From NCBI GenBank assembly GCA_963702995.1, contig OY969783.1:3658001-3722000 (forward strand): DNA of 64,000 nt, written 5' to 3'. Made by a program: the position numbers and the translations under genes. Shown here piece by piece: positions 22,600-31,582 of this stretch (position 1 is the stretch's first letter; every line of letters starts with the position of its first letter). Origin of the DNA: MFD04580-c1 sp963702995. Lineage in GTDB: Bacteria; Planctomycetota; Phycisphaerae; Tepidisphaerales; Tepidisphaeraceae. A model generated the notes under the pieces. It ran no database searches. It worked only from the letters and a program-made list of their open reading frames with translations, and had not been told where the DNA came from.

Positions 22600-23046
22600 T
22601 TGGGAGACGCTGGGATCGGACTCATAGGGCACGCATCGCCTTCCGCCGCGGCGCCTGCTCCATCGGTAAAATGCGCCGCACCTGAGTTGATGCCATGAGC
22701 ACCTGTTCCCCCTAGCTCTCGCCGGGCCATCTGGAACTTGACCTCACCCGGGCGATGGCGATGATGCCCCGCCCAAGAGGGAGTTTCCCGGCTCTGGCCC
22801 CCCGATCTACGTTCCGTGCTTTCCTATCCGCGTAGGGACCGTTTGACAGAATGTCATCCTGTACCATACATTATGCTAACATCGGTAGCCTAAGCTTCCG
22901 TAACGTCTGGAGACTGGCTGTTGCGAGCGTTTCTAGGATCGGCGTTGGATTCTGCATGCCCAAAATGGGTCTTATAGATTCTCCGTGTAGACGGAGCAGC
23001 ACAGCCCTGATTGCCATGTGCCGCAGAACTCGTTTCGGGGTTTGCC
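22600..23046 (+). other. Intergenic leader of the restriction-modification operon
   Basis: About 450 bp without a convincing gene. The right half (about 22830-22920) is visibly richer in A and T than the surroundings, consistent with acquired DNA. It holds the promoter listed separately. Nothing else was recognised. Confidence 0.5.
22843..22871 (+). promoter_or_regulatory. Sigma70-like promoter for the restriction-modification genes
   Basis: TTGACA at 22843-22848, 17 bases, then ATACAT at 22866-22871; TATGCT follows immediately. The hexamer and spacing are close to consensus, in an AT-rich patch about 175 bp before the methyltransferase start. Confidence 0.5.
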
Positions 23047-24714
23047 GTGTCGCTGGGACGAAGATTCTCAACGTCTGACTCGTCAACCGGCCTGCTCTGG
23101 CCGGGAGCAGACGCACCCGGGCTCACATACCCTTCTGTGAACAATCTCGCTGCCTTGGCCGTCGCGCTGGGCGCGCGGGACGTCCAAGGATGGTCCGTTG
23201 AGGAACAAGAACTCACGGCGGACCTTCCCCTGATCGGCACACAGATCATCGCCAGCACACGCCGCAAGATCCTCGCGGGCGGTGACCCACTTGGCGAGTT
23301 GTTCTGCGTCCTGCGCCAGCCTGAGGAACGTCGGAAGATCGGTGCCACGTTCACACCCAACGCGATTGTGGACGCCATGGTGGAATGGGCGGGCGACCAT
23401 GCCACCCCGGATCGCGTCGTTGATCCGGGCGTCGGCTCCGGCCGCTACGTCCTCGCTGCCGGCCGTCGGTTCAAGTCAGCTTCGCTGTTGGGGATCGAGG
23501 TCGATCCCCTACCCGCGCTACTGGCGCGGGCAAACCTTGCCACCGCCGGCATGGCCGCCCGATCCCAAGTCATTCTCTCCGACTACCGCAGCACGCCCGT
23601 TCCGAAGATCGAGGGACGGACGCTGTACGTCGGCAATCCGCCGTACGTCCGCCACCACCAGATTGCCGCACAGTGGAAAGAGTGGCTCCTACGGGAAGCG
23701 GAGCGGCGGAAGTTGGCAGCCAGCAGCCTGGCGGGGTTGCACGTTCATTTCTTCCTCGCGACCGTGCTGAAGGCATCACCGCTGGACTACGGCACGTTCA
23801 TCACGGCTGCCGAATGGCTGGACGTGAACTACGGCCGCCTTGTCCGGCAGCTCTTCCTCGGGGAACTCGGGGGGCGAAGGATCGTCATTATTGAGCCGAC
23901 GGCGCGGCCGTTCCCCGATGCCGCGAGCACCGCGGCCATCACATACTTCGAGATCGGGAGCAAGCCGAAGAAGATCAAGCTGAAACGGGTGACGACCGTT
24001 GAGGAGATCGCGGAGCCGAACGGCAATCGGATGGTATCCAGGGAACGCATGGAGACCGAGTGCCGCTGGTCGCATTTCACGAAGAACGTCCGCGAAGTTC
24101 CAACCGGCTACATCGAGCTGGGGGAGCTGTGCCGCGTGCATCGCGGCCAGGTGACGGGCGCGAACCGGGTGTGGATCGCCGGGCCGCACAGTGCCGATTT
24201 GCCGGAGTCAGCCCTGTTCGCAACGGTGACCAAGGCGCGGGAGCTCATCCGCGCTGGCACCGTCTTACAGGACGACGCGGCGCTCCGCAGGGTGATAGAC
24301 CTGCCCGTAGAACTGGATCCCTTCGACGGGGAAGAGCGGAAGGCGATCGAACGGTTCTTGGCCAAGGCTAAAAGCATGGGGGTTCACCAGGGCTATGTCG
24401 CCAGCAATCGTCGAGCATGGTGGTCCGTGGGGCTTCGAAACCCGGCACCGATCTTGGCGACGTACATGGCTCGCCGTCCTCCCGCCTTCGTCCAGAACAA
24501 GGCCGGCGCGAGACACATCAACATCGCTCACGGGCTGTACCCGCGGGAGCCGCTGGCCGAATCTGTTCTCAAAGGGCTGGTCGGATATCTTTCCCGCTGG
24601 ACCCAGATCAGCGGCGGACGCACGTACGCGGGCGGACTGACCAAGTTTGAGCCGCGCGAGATGGAGAGGCTGCCCGTGCCGGAGCCGCAGAACCTGCACC
24701 GGTTTTCCCTATGA
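23047..24714 (+). CDS. Type II N6-adenine DNA methyltransferase (partner of XamI-like enzyme)
   Basis: Methylates adenine in DNA to protect against the cognate endonuclease. A target-recognition-type C-terminal half follows the Rossmann methyltransferase domain. SAM-binding motif I is DPGVGSGRYVLAAG (about residues 128-141 from this start), and the catalytic motif IV is GNPPYVRHHQI. The N-terminal RRKIGATFTPNAIVDAMVEW is typical of Eco57I/TaqI-like methylases. I chose GTG 23047; TTG 23011 is an alternative and there is no in-frame ATG before residue 110. The stop overlaps the endonuclease ATG (ATGA). The recognition sequence is inferred to be GTCGAC from the partner. Confidence 0.88.
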   Translation: MSLGRRFSTSDSSTGLLWPGADAPGLTYPSVNNLAALAVALGARDVQGWSVEEQELTADLPLIGTQIIASTRRKILAGGDPLGELFCVLRQPEERRKIGATFTPNAIVDAMVEWAGDHATPDRVVDPGVGSGRYVLAAGRRFKSASLLGIEVDPLPALLARANLATAGMAARSQVILSDYRSTPVPKIEGRTLYVGNPPYVRHHQIAAQWKEWLLREAERRKLAASSLAGLHVHFFLATVLKASPLDYGTFITAAEWLDVNYGRLVRQLFLGELGGRRIVIIEPTARPFPDAASTAAITYFEIGSKPKKIKLKRVTTVEEIAEPNGNRMVSRERMETECRWSHFTKNVREVPTGYIELGELCRVHRGQVTGANRVWIAGPHSADLPESALFATVTKARELIRAGTVLQDDAALRRVIDLPVELDPFDGEERKAIERFLAKAKSMGVHQGYVASNRRAWWSVGLRNPAPILATYMARRPPAFVQNKAGARHINIAHGLYPREPLAESVLKGLVGYLSRWTQISGGRTYAGGLTKFEPREMERLPVPEPQNLHRFSL

Positions 24715-25621
24715 TCGATCCGCCACAATGGACCGCGGAGCAGTTCACGGCCGATCTGGAGACGTCCACAGAGCTCTTCCGCAAGGAGCGGATGGAGGAG
24801 CCGCTGGAGGACTACTTGGAGGCGTTTGATGACTACCAAGGGAACATCGAGGAGCTGTTCGAGACGACCGTTGACCTCACGGATCTGGGCACCACGGCGT
24901 TGAACGTCCTGACCGACGCCCGGCTTCTGGACGCTTTCCGCTACCTCGCCGGTCCACCGATCTCCGACGACGACCTGAAGACTGTGGCAGAGGCGGCGTC
25001 GCTCACGCCGGGCACGCTGCGCGCGGACCCGGGACTCGTGACGAGGATCGTCCAAGTCGTCGTCACCGGTTTGGACAGCCGTCGCTTCCCGTGGGTGCGC
25101 GTCCCGCGCGATCCCACAGAGGAGGAGAAGAACGCCGCCATCCTCGCGTCCGCGGCGCTCATGGCGACCCAGAGGGTAGGCACCAACCGAAGAAGTGAGG
25201 GTAAGCGGCGCAGGAAGCGAAAGTCAGCGGCGCGTTGGCTACTCACGGCTTCACCAAGGTGGCGCGGCGGCACGTCACGACGCCGGCGAAAGCACCCGAC
25301 CAGGGCGAGTTTTGCCCGGAGAGCAAACTCGGCGGCCGAAAGGCTGACTTCATCGTCCGCCTCTGGGACGATCGGATCATGCCGGTCGAATGCAAGGTTT
25401 CCAATTCTTCCGCCAACTCCGTCAAGAGGCTGAACAACGACGCCGCGGCGAAGGCGGAGGAATGGCGGCACGATTACGGCGCGATGGTTGTCGTGCCCGT
25501 TGCGGTTATCAGCGGCGTCTTCAAGCTCCACAACCTTATGGACGCGCAAAGTCGTGGCCTCACGATCTTCTGGGGCCACAATCTTCAAGCAATGATGGAT
25601 TGGATCGACACGACGCGGTAA
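24711..25621 (+). CDS. XamI-family type II restriction endonuclease, frameshifted near 25208
   Basis: Restriction enzyme of about 302 residues translationally coupled to its methylase. The N-terminal half (MIDPPQWTAEQFTADLETS, LEAFDDYQGNIEELFETTVD, ALMATQRVGTNRRSEGK) and C-terminal half (GFTKVARRHVTTPAKAP, LGGRKADFIVRLWDDR, VECKVSNSSANSVKRLNND) match the XamI family as I remember it. The PD-(D/E)XK site is the Asp of KADF and ECK. One G appears to be missing at about 25208, after RSEGK; AAQEAKVSGALATHGF resumes in the next frame. XamI cuts GTCGAC, and that hexamer is missing from the window. If the frameshift is real rather than an error, the enzyme is dead. Confidence 0.85.
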
Positions 25622-25667
25622 AGAGTAGCAGTCAGTGAAAGCAAGAGGGTTGTAGAAACATAGAAAC

Positions 25668-25749
25668 ATAAAGGGGCAATCTCCTCCCGGCCGCCGTCGT
25701 CGCGTCTGGGTCAATGAAGGCACACGCGCATTGAGGCTATCCCCTTTAT
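25668..25749. repeat. 9-bp inverted repeat flanking a 64-bp spacer
   Basis: ATAAAGGGG at 25668-25676 and its complement CCCCTTTAT at 25741-25749 lie just after the endonuclease stop. The distance is long for a terminator hairpin. They could be a decayed terminal repeat of the island. The rest of the 25622-26050 gap holds only the antitoxin relic. Confidence 0.4.
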
Positions 25750-25805
25750 TGGTCCGGTGACCACCGGCCGCTAAACTGTCAGCTCAAAATTCGGGAGGGG
25801 CTTGA

Positions 25806-25931
25806 GGTATTCGCCGGGCCCGTAAGGCGGCGCTCTACCGCGCCCTTTCGGCGTGGGGCAACCCCCGTCTCTCCACACTCTCTGCCGTGGCACGCGCGGT
25901 CGGCCTCAAGCTGACACTCGAGGCGATGTAA
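25806..25931 (+). pseudogene. C-terminal fragment of a HigA/addiction-module antidote protein
   Basis: After an in-frame TGA at 25803-25805 a short frame reads RRARKAALYRALSAWGNPRL and continues LSAVARAVGLKLTLEAM, stopping with TAA at 25929-25931. 'LYRALS..GNPRLSTL..V..A.GL.L' is the hallmark of the C-terminal part of addiction-module antidote proteins (HTH, HigA-like). The N-terminal helices and any start are gone, and no toxin gene is adjacent. It sits just downstream of the restriction-modification genes, suggesting the remains of a toxin-antitoxin locus in the same island. Confidence 0.65.
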
Positions 25932-26050
25932 GCCTCTGCCGCCCGCATGAGCTCCACTTCGCCAGCCCGGCCCCCGATGACCGGCGGCGCAGAGGGCATC
26001 AAGGGGCACAGGGCGTGAAGGGGCTATCGCGGGCATTTGCCTGCATAGGA

Positions 26051-26755
26051 TTAAGTGTTCGCCTTCCGGCGGCGGCCTAGCCCGAACGCCGCCCCTACGC
26101 CGACCAGCCCGAACGCCGCCGGTTCGGGGACCCCAACCACCGTGAAGGTGTAGACCGGCGGGCTGCCGGCACCGGTGTACGAGGCGTTGCTCACATCGAA
26201 ATCGGTGCCGTTTTGGGCGATGGTGTTCGAGTTGGCCCCACCGAGGCCGACGGGGTTGGGGATCGTATCGGTCCCGAGCGATGTGAGTTTGTAAGTGGTG
26301 CTGCCGCTGCCGATGACCACATTCAGGGTACCCAGCACGATGTCACCGTTTGTGGGTAAGACGTGGGCCTGAATCGAGGTGATCGAGTTGGAAAACTCCA
26401 GGTTGTTGCCGTTGTAACCGGTGCCGTAGTTGTAGAAGGTGGTCGGCGGGTTGCCGAAGGCGGCGTTGGGCACGAAGGAGCCGGTAACGATCTGTGCCGC
26501 CGAGCCGTGGGTGGTCCCCGTCACGTCCACGGCCGCACCGGCCCCGATCAGCCCGGCGTTCGCGGCGATCGGGGAGGTCGTGGCGCCGTTCAGCGCCTCA
26601 TGCAGCAGGATGATGACGCGAGCGGTCGATCCGGCATTGCCGGAGTAGCTGGCCGCGTTGGTCTCGTAAGAATAGATCACCGTCGCGCCGGCCGAGCCGG
26701 TCAGACCGAGAACCCACCAGAGCACACCACAAAGACCTAAGCATCGCGTGAGCAT
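26051..26755 (-). CDS. PEP-CTERM sorted secreted protein
   Basis: A 234-residue exported protein of unknown function. It has a signal peptide (about residues 1-24), a Gly/Asn/Thr-rich beta-type body, and a C-terminal sorting region VPEPAAFGLVGVGAAFGLG followed by RRRKANT, which predicts processing by an exosortase and surface attachment. ATG 26755 has GAGGAG six bases upstream. It lies 43 bp downstream of the rhamnogalacturonan lyase and may be co-transcribed with it. The body shows no recognisable catalytic motif. Confidence 0.85.
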   Translation of the reverse strand: MLTRCLGLCGVLWWVLGLTGSAGATVIYSYETNAASYSGNAGSTARVIILLHEALNGATTSPIAANAGLIGAGAAVDVTGTTHGSAAQIVTGSFVPNAAFGNPPTTFYNYGTGYNGNNLEFSNSITSIQAHVLPTNGDIVLGTLNVVIGSGSTTYKLTSLGTDTIPNPVGLGGANSNTIAQNGTDFDVSNASYTGAGSPPVYTFTVVGVPEPAAFGLVGVGAAFGLGRRRKANT

Positions 26756-26798
26756 CTTCTCCTCACTCCAAAAGCCAAGGCCTGCGCCGGCGAGTCGA

Positions 26799-29342
26799 TC
26801 AAATCGTTGCCGTGAACCCGCTTAGGCGTTTCCCGTCGTTGGTCAGGAACGCGGCATAGTCGCCATTGTTGATCCGGCCATCACTGTTGCTGTCGAAGGC
26901 GGCATCGAACCCGGTCTGCGTGCTTCTCAACCCGCTGGTCGATAGGAATGCGGCGTAGTCGCCGTTGTTGATCCGGCCGTCACCGTTGCTGTCACCGAAG
27001 AGTCGGAAGAAGGTGTCGGTGGCGCGGTTCGCGGCCGCGAGGGTCGGATGCGCCTCGAAGGTGACGGCCGCCGCGTTGAGCGTGATGTCATAAACGCCGT
27101 CGCCGATCGAGTTGCCGACGACCCCCGCGCCGCTGAAGGTCACGACCCACTGCGTGCTCGCGCTCCCGGCGTCGGGGTTGAAAGCCGCCCAGTTCAGCGT
27201 CGGCACGGTGCCGGTTTGGCCGGTACGCACGGCAAACGTAAAGGCGTTCGTGGCGGCGAGCGTCACGGCTTCACTGAAGGTGTAGACGATGCTGTTAACC
27301 ATCGACCGCTGCGCCCCGGCCAGGGCCGCATTATCGGCGTTAACCACGACGGACGTTGGGGCGGTGTTCACGATGGTCACGGTGGTTTGACCACTGACGC
27401 CGCCGCTGGTGGCTGTAATGGCGGCCGCCCCAGGCGTGCCGCCGGCGGTGTATCGACCGGTCCCGTCGATGGCGCCGCTGCTTGCCGACCAGGTGACGTT
27501 GGCCGGCATCGGATTGTTGAACTGATCGAACGCGGCGGCGGTGAAAGCCTGGATGCCGTTCAGCGGGAGCGCCGGGCTCGCCGGGCTCACCACGAGGCGG
27601 CCGAGGACGGGCGCGTTGGTGATGCCGCTGGTGGTGACGAGATCGATGGCATCGTAGATGTGATACCCCGCATAGAGCGTGCCCGTGGATCCGCTCGTGC
27701 AGGAGATGTCGATCGTATTGGTGCCGACTTTCAAACCGCTGGTCGGGATGTTGAACGAGTAGACGCAGTTGTTACCGCGCCAGTTACCGGTGGTCAGGCC
27801 GCGCGAGCTGGGCTGTGTGGTGAGCGCGGGGACGGATGAGTTCCACAGGCCGCTGTTGGCGGTGACGGTGGGTCGGCCGCCATCGAGCCGCGTGAGGCCG
27901 ATCCGCAGCGTCATCGCGGTTGCCGCTTGTGCGGCGGTTAAGGTGAACGTGATCCGATTCCTGGTATCGACGTATGGAGCGGTGGAAGTTGCCGCGTGCC
28001 ATTCCGCCAGGGGCCAACTGCTGTCGGGATCGGCGCCGACGGTAAAGTTGGTCATGCCGGTCGAATCCGCCCACGGGGCCATGCGAACATCGGTGGGGTG
28101 CATGGACGTGATCTTGTCGGCATTGAGGAAGCCCAGCGGCGTGCCGTCCCAGGTGCCGATGCGAAAGAGCGTGCTTGCGGCGCTGGGGGTGTAGAGGGTG
28201 TCGGTGATGTTGGAGAAGGTTGTCTGGCCGGCGGTGATCGTGACGGTCTGGGTGCCAACGGCCAGTTCGCCCTGGTAGATCGTCTCGGTGTACGTGCCGG
28301 GCAGGATGCCGGTGATGGTGTACGCTGCGGGGCCGGCGTTGGGGACGGTGTTCACAGTCGCCCAATATTGGGCTGCCGCGTTGCTCAGGCCGACCGTCTC
28401 CTGGAGGGTGCCGGGCACACCGCCGGCGGCGCCGGTGAGCGTGCCGCGACCCGAACCGCCTACATAGCCGGCGACGTGGCTGCCTACGCCGAGGGTGTCG
28501 ATGAAGCTGTAATCCGGTGCGGCCGGCGTGGCGCCGGTGGTGAACTGTAAAGCGAAAAAGCCCTTGAGGCCTGGGCGGAAATTCTCGGTTTGGGAATGGC
28601 CGGAGAACGTGTAGGTGTACAACTCGTTGTTCTGGAAGTCGATGTCTTTGAAGAACGGGCCGCCGCTGCTGGTTTCGCGGTTGCCGATGTTCATGAACAC
28701 GCCCAGGCCGCTCCCGGTGACGCCGTAGGTTTGCGTGTCGATGGCGCGATGCTCGCCGTAGTACTTGGAGGTGGTGGTGCCACCGGTATGGCCATAGACG
28801 TCCGCGCTTTCGATCGCGCCGCTCGTGCCGTTGTTGTTCGAAGGAGCAGGAATATTGGTCAGGACGGATGGGTTCGTATAGGTGATGAACCGCATTTCCC
28901 CCGGGGAAGGGGAGTTCGGCCCCGGCGCATCGGTCGCCATGTAAATGTTGTTAAAGCCTTTGCGGGCGAGGTAATACTGGGTGACGCCGTAGCCGGTGGC
29001 GTCGTCGCAGGTGATGAGAACCCACTGATTACCTGGATCGACCGTGGCCGACACCACCGTGCCGCTACCCAGGCCGGATTCGTAGTGGGAATAACGGACG
29101 GGGGAACCTGCCGGGGCCTCCAATTCGGTGCCGTTGTACTTCATGGACGTCAGGTCGCCGACCGACCCGGACCCCGCCGTGCGGGCGATGGAAAAGACCA
29201 GCTGCGCGCCCGTATCGATGGTGTAGCTCGAGCTGGTGGTCGTCAGACCGAACGACAGGAGCGTGCGGCCTTCCAGAGGCTCGGCCAACGCCGGGCCCTG
29301 GGTCGCGCAACGCTGCGGCATCTTCATCTTGCCCGTCTTCAT
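26799..29342 (-). CDS. Secreted rhamnogalacturonan lyase (PL4-like) with dockerin-like repeats
   Basis: Predicted to cleave the rhamnogalacturonan I backbone of pectin by beta-elimination, outside the cell. The N-terminus has the planctomycete tag EPLEGRTLLSFG. The catalytic domain (to about residue 310) contains YGVTGSGLGVFMNIGNRETS, GGPFFKDIDFQNNELY and the GHSQTENFRPGLKG stretch. A short beta domain (GILPGTYTETIYQGEL), a carbohydrate-binding-like domain with FRIGTWDGTPLGFLN, an Ig-like domain (about 620-720) and two calcium-loop repeats (GDSNGDGRINNGDYAAFL, DSNSDGRINNGDYAAFL) follow. I chose ATG 29342; the frame extends to 29447, but that part overlaps a coding relic. 847 residues. Confidence 0.88.
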   Translation of the reverse strand: MKTGKMKMPQRCATQGPALAEPLEGRTLLSFGLTTTSSSYTIDTGAQLVFSIARTAGSGSVGDLTSMKYNGTELEAPAGSPVRYSHYESGLGSGTVVSATVDPGNQWVLITCDDATGYGVTQYYLARKGFNNIYMATDAPGPNSPSPGEMRFITYTNPSVLTNIPAPSNNNGTSGAIESADVYGHTGGTTTSKYYGEHRAIDTQTYGVTGSGLGVFMNIGNRETSSGGPFFKDIDFQNNELYTYTFSGHSQTENFRPGLKGFFALQFTTGATPAAPDYSFIDTLGVGSHVAGYVGGSGRGTLTGAAGGVPGTLQETVGLSNAAAQYWATVNTVPNAGPAAYTITGILPGTYTETIYQGELAVGTQTVTITAGQTTFSNITDTLYTPSAASTLFRIGTWDGTPLGFLNADKITSMHPTDVRMAPWADSTGMTNFTVGADPDSSWPLAEWHAATSTAPYVDTRNRITFTLTAAQAATAMTLRIGLTRLDGGRPTVTANSGLWNSSVPALTTQPSSRGLTTGNWRGNNCVYSFNIPTSGLKVGTNTIDISCTSGSTGTLYAGYHIYDAIDLVTTSGITNAPVLGRLVVSPASPALPLNGIQAFTAAAFDQFNNPMPANVTWSASSGAIDGTGRYTAGGTPGAAAITATSGGVSGQTTVTIVNTAPTSVVVNADNAALAGAQRSMVNSIVYTFSEAVTLAATNAFTFAVRTGQTGTVPTLNWAAFNPDAGSASTQWVVTFSGAGVVGNSIGDGVYDITLNAAAVTFEAHPTLAAANRATDTFFRLFGDSNGDGRINNGDYAAFLSTSGLRSTQTGFDAAFDSNSDGRINNGDYAAFLTNDGKRLSGFTATI

Positions 29343-29406
29343 GTTGCGCCCTGGCTGTTTCACCCGGATCGTCGCCGTGACCCTCTGACGTGTGTCTCGT
29401 TGTCGG

Positions 29407-29454
29407 TCACCAACGGGCATCGTAGCCATTGTTGATCCGTCCGTCACCGATAAT
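29407..29454 (-). pseudogene. Relic of a dockerin-like repeat upstream of the lyase
   Basis: In a frame different from the lyase, the minus strand reads IIGDGRINNGYDARW and then TGA. This closely resembles the lyase's own C-terminal repeat SDGRINNGDYA, with a small rearrangement turning GDYA into GYDA. It looks like the 3' end of a vanished upstream gene of the same type. The rest of the gap up to 29689 holds nothing recognisable. Confidence 0.45.
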
Positions 29455-29689
29455 AAGGGGGTCGAAAAGGGGACAGTAGTAATTGTCTACCGCTTCGCCG
29501 CCGTTTTCCCACGGACAACTCGCCGTGCCGCTCCCGAAATGTCACGGAATTCCTCGAATTGAGGCCGTCCCGTTCCCTGACTCAATGTTTCCTCGGTACT
29601 TCCGATCGCTATTGGGTGGAAGAAGACTGTTGGCCAGGCAGGACTTTCCCCCACTGCAAATAATCGCTTTCACGGCGCACGGACCAGCA

Positions 29690-31083
29690 TCATTGGGCCG
29701 GCATCGGTGTCACCTCGATCAGCATCAGCTCGTCCGGGATCGCCAGGGAGAGCGTCTTCTGTTGGTCAAACGTGTCCACGACCGTCGTCCCGTGCGACGT
29801 GGGGAGGTAGGTTCGGACGGATTTGACGTCGGCGGCGAAGGTCAACGTTGCCGGTCGAGGCTCGACGGCGATCGGGGTGCGCTTCGCGGCGTCGTAGCAG
29901 GCGACCTCCTGCCAGACGAGGATGAAAAAGCGGCCGTCGCGCCTCTGGAGAAGGACCTGGCGGATTTCCTGCGGCGCTGGCGTGAGTGAATAGGCGAGCG
30001 TGCCGGGCGTGAAGGGGGCGGCGGCCGCGGCGCCACGCGGCGCGGCATCGCCGGGCGCGGCCTTCGCATCGGCCGCCGGGGATTTGAGCAGCGCGATCAT
30101 TGCCTTGAGGCCGGCAAAGATCGGTTTCTCAGACAGGTCATTGTTAAGCAGGCCGAAGTTCGCCTCCTGATCGGCGAGGTTCACGTGCTGGTCGAGCAAC
30201 TCATAGAAGTAGACGCGGCCGAAGCCGCGCCGGAAGTATTCGGCGACCAGCCGCGGGCCGTACTTCCCGGCGACGTCCGGGGGGCAGGGGTTGTGGCCGC
30301 CGAGCGGCTTTTCCATCGCGTTCTGATACCCGCTTTCCGTCGCCCAGACGATTCGCTCGCCGTTCATCTTCTTCGTTTTCGGGATGTTGTAGTCGTCCAT
30401 CTGGCGAGACGGGTTCCATCCACCGGGGTAAGGGTGCATGTTGCCGAAGGTGATGAACTCGGACAGTTCGGGGACCTTTGGGGCGTTGCTGGCATGGGCC
30501 ATGGAGGGGCCGATTACCGGGCGGTCCTTCAGCGCCGGATCGGCCTTCACCTTTTCGTAAAGGGCCTGGGTATACGCTTTCAGGGTGGCGGGCCAGTCGG
30601 CGTCGGCCGCTTCGGGGCGGGCGTTGGTGTGGGTGTTGTCGTACTCGTTGGGGCCTTCGATTGCTTCGTTCGCGTCGGCGTAGAGCGATTTGATCGTGGC
30701 GAGGACACCGTCAATCTTTTCAACGCTCAGCTTTCCCATCCAGGGTTGAGGGCTATCGACGCGCGGTCCGACGATCTGGATGACTCGAATGCCATACTTT
30801 TCATGCAAGGCCCGAATGCGTCCCGCGACCAGCGGCCGCGAGTCCACGCCGTCGCGAATGTGCCGAGCACCAGCTCGCCGAGCTTCTCCGCGACGGTGTC
30901 ATACCGCTTGTCGTACACGCCGCCGGAGTAGCCGAAGTGGGTGTTGACGCCGATGCGGTCGATCAGCTCGTCCGCCGGCCGCGCCTGCACCGTAACCGGC
31001 CCTGGCACCGCCGGTGATTCCGCGTGCGCGAGGGCCGGCAGGAACAGGAGGCCAATTAGACTCAAGCCGCGGGTGAATCGCAT
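29690..31083 (-). CDS. Secreted glycoside hydrolase-like protein (clan A type), frameshifted near 30870
   Basis: Exported TIM-barrel-type glycosidase of about 465 residues. The signal peptide MRFTRGLSLIGLLFLPALAH starts at ATG 31083. IGVNTHFGYSGGVYDKRYDT begins the barrel; the probable acid/base Glu is in EGPNEYDN and the probable nucleophile Glu in VWATESGYQNA. The C-terminal part (after an Ala-rich linker near residue 365) is a beta domain. A G is missing in the run at about 30870: ...AEKLGEL continues as RHIRDGVDSRPLV in the next frame. Family and substrate cannot be fixed by eye. Its place next to a pectin lyase suggests plant polysaccharide. Confidence 0.75.
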
Positions 31084-31166
31084 GAAGCCATTCTGGTCCC
31101 AAGACGAAGCGGATGCCAGCGGCCGCGAGTGCGTTTTGTGGCGGTATCCGTCCCACATGTAGGGGT

Positions 31167-31382
31167 TTAACGCTACAGCGCTATTTGGCCAATGGCGCAT
31201 CAGAAGAACGTCAAAATCCGAAGTACGAAATCCGAAGGAATAAGGAATCGGAAAAGAAGAAACTGGCTTCAATCGCGAGTATCGATTTCCGCTTTGCCTT
31301 TGTTTGGAGTTCCTTCGGATTTCGTGCTTCGGATTTTCTGATTCGGGAAGGCTTGATCGCTGAATTAGCGCTGTAGTGTTAA
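31167..31382. mobile_element. MITE-like 216-bp inverted-repeat element
   Basis: The ends are TTAACGCTACAGCGCTA (31167-31183) and the complement of TTAACACTACAGCGCTA (31366-31382), 17 bp with one mismatch, each starting with TTAA. Inside, a second inverted pair of 28 bp with one mismatch lies at 31212-31239 and 31310-31337; each arm holds two copies of AAATCCGAAG-like sequence. There is no coding frame of note and the element is AT-richer than its flanks. This is the structure of a small non-autonomous transposable element or long palindromic repeat. It sits between the divergent glycosidase and phosphatase genes, and could carry promoter activity. Confidence 0.6.
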
Positions 31383-31416
31383 TTCACCACGCCACCGCCT
31401 GACGCGGCGTGGTGAA
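31383..31416. repeat. 11-bp perfect inverted repeat next to the MITE-like element
   Basis: TTCACCACGCC (31383-31393) and GGCGTGGTGAA (31406-31416) form a stem with a 12-base loop. It abuts the right end of the element and lies 167 bp before the phosphatase start; operator or leader hairpin are both possible. Confidence 0.4.
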
Positions 31417-31582
31417 CCCTGTCCTACATTAAGATCAGCGCACGACTTCGTAAGGAATCCGTGAAACCTTCGTTAAGGCGGACGTTACTCCGTTGTTGCC
31501 GCCTCGAGGGCTCTCTTAATCTCCCACCAGGCCAGCGATCGCGATCGCGGCCCCCACACCGTTTCCTGTTTAGGGAGGATCC

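Noticed and set aside
22600..27000. Absence of GCGGCCGC as proof that the restriction-modification island is foreign
   Set aside because: Comparable motif-free gaps occur in the housekeeping stretch 54.6-58.4 kb and the sugar transporter 58.5-62.6 kb, so the gap alone is not diagnostic.
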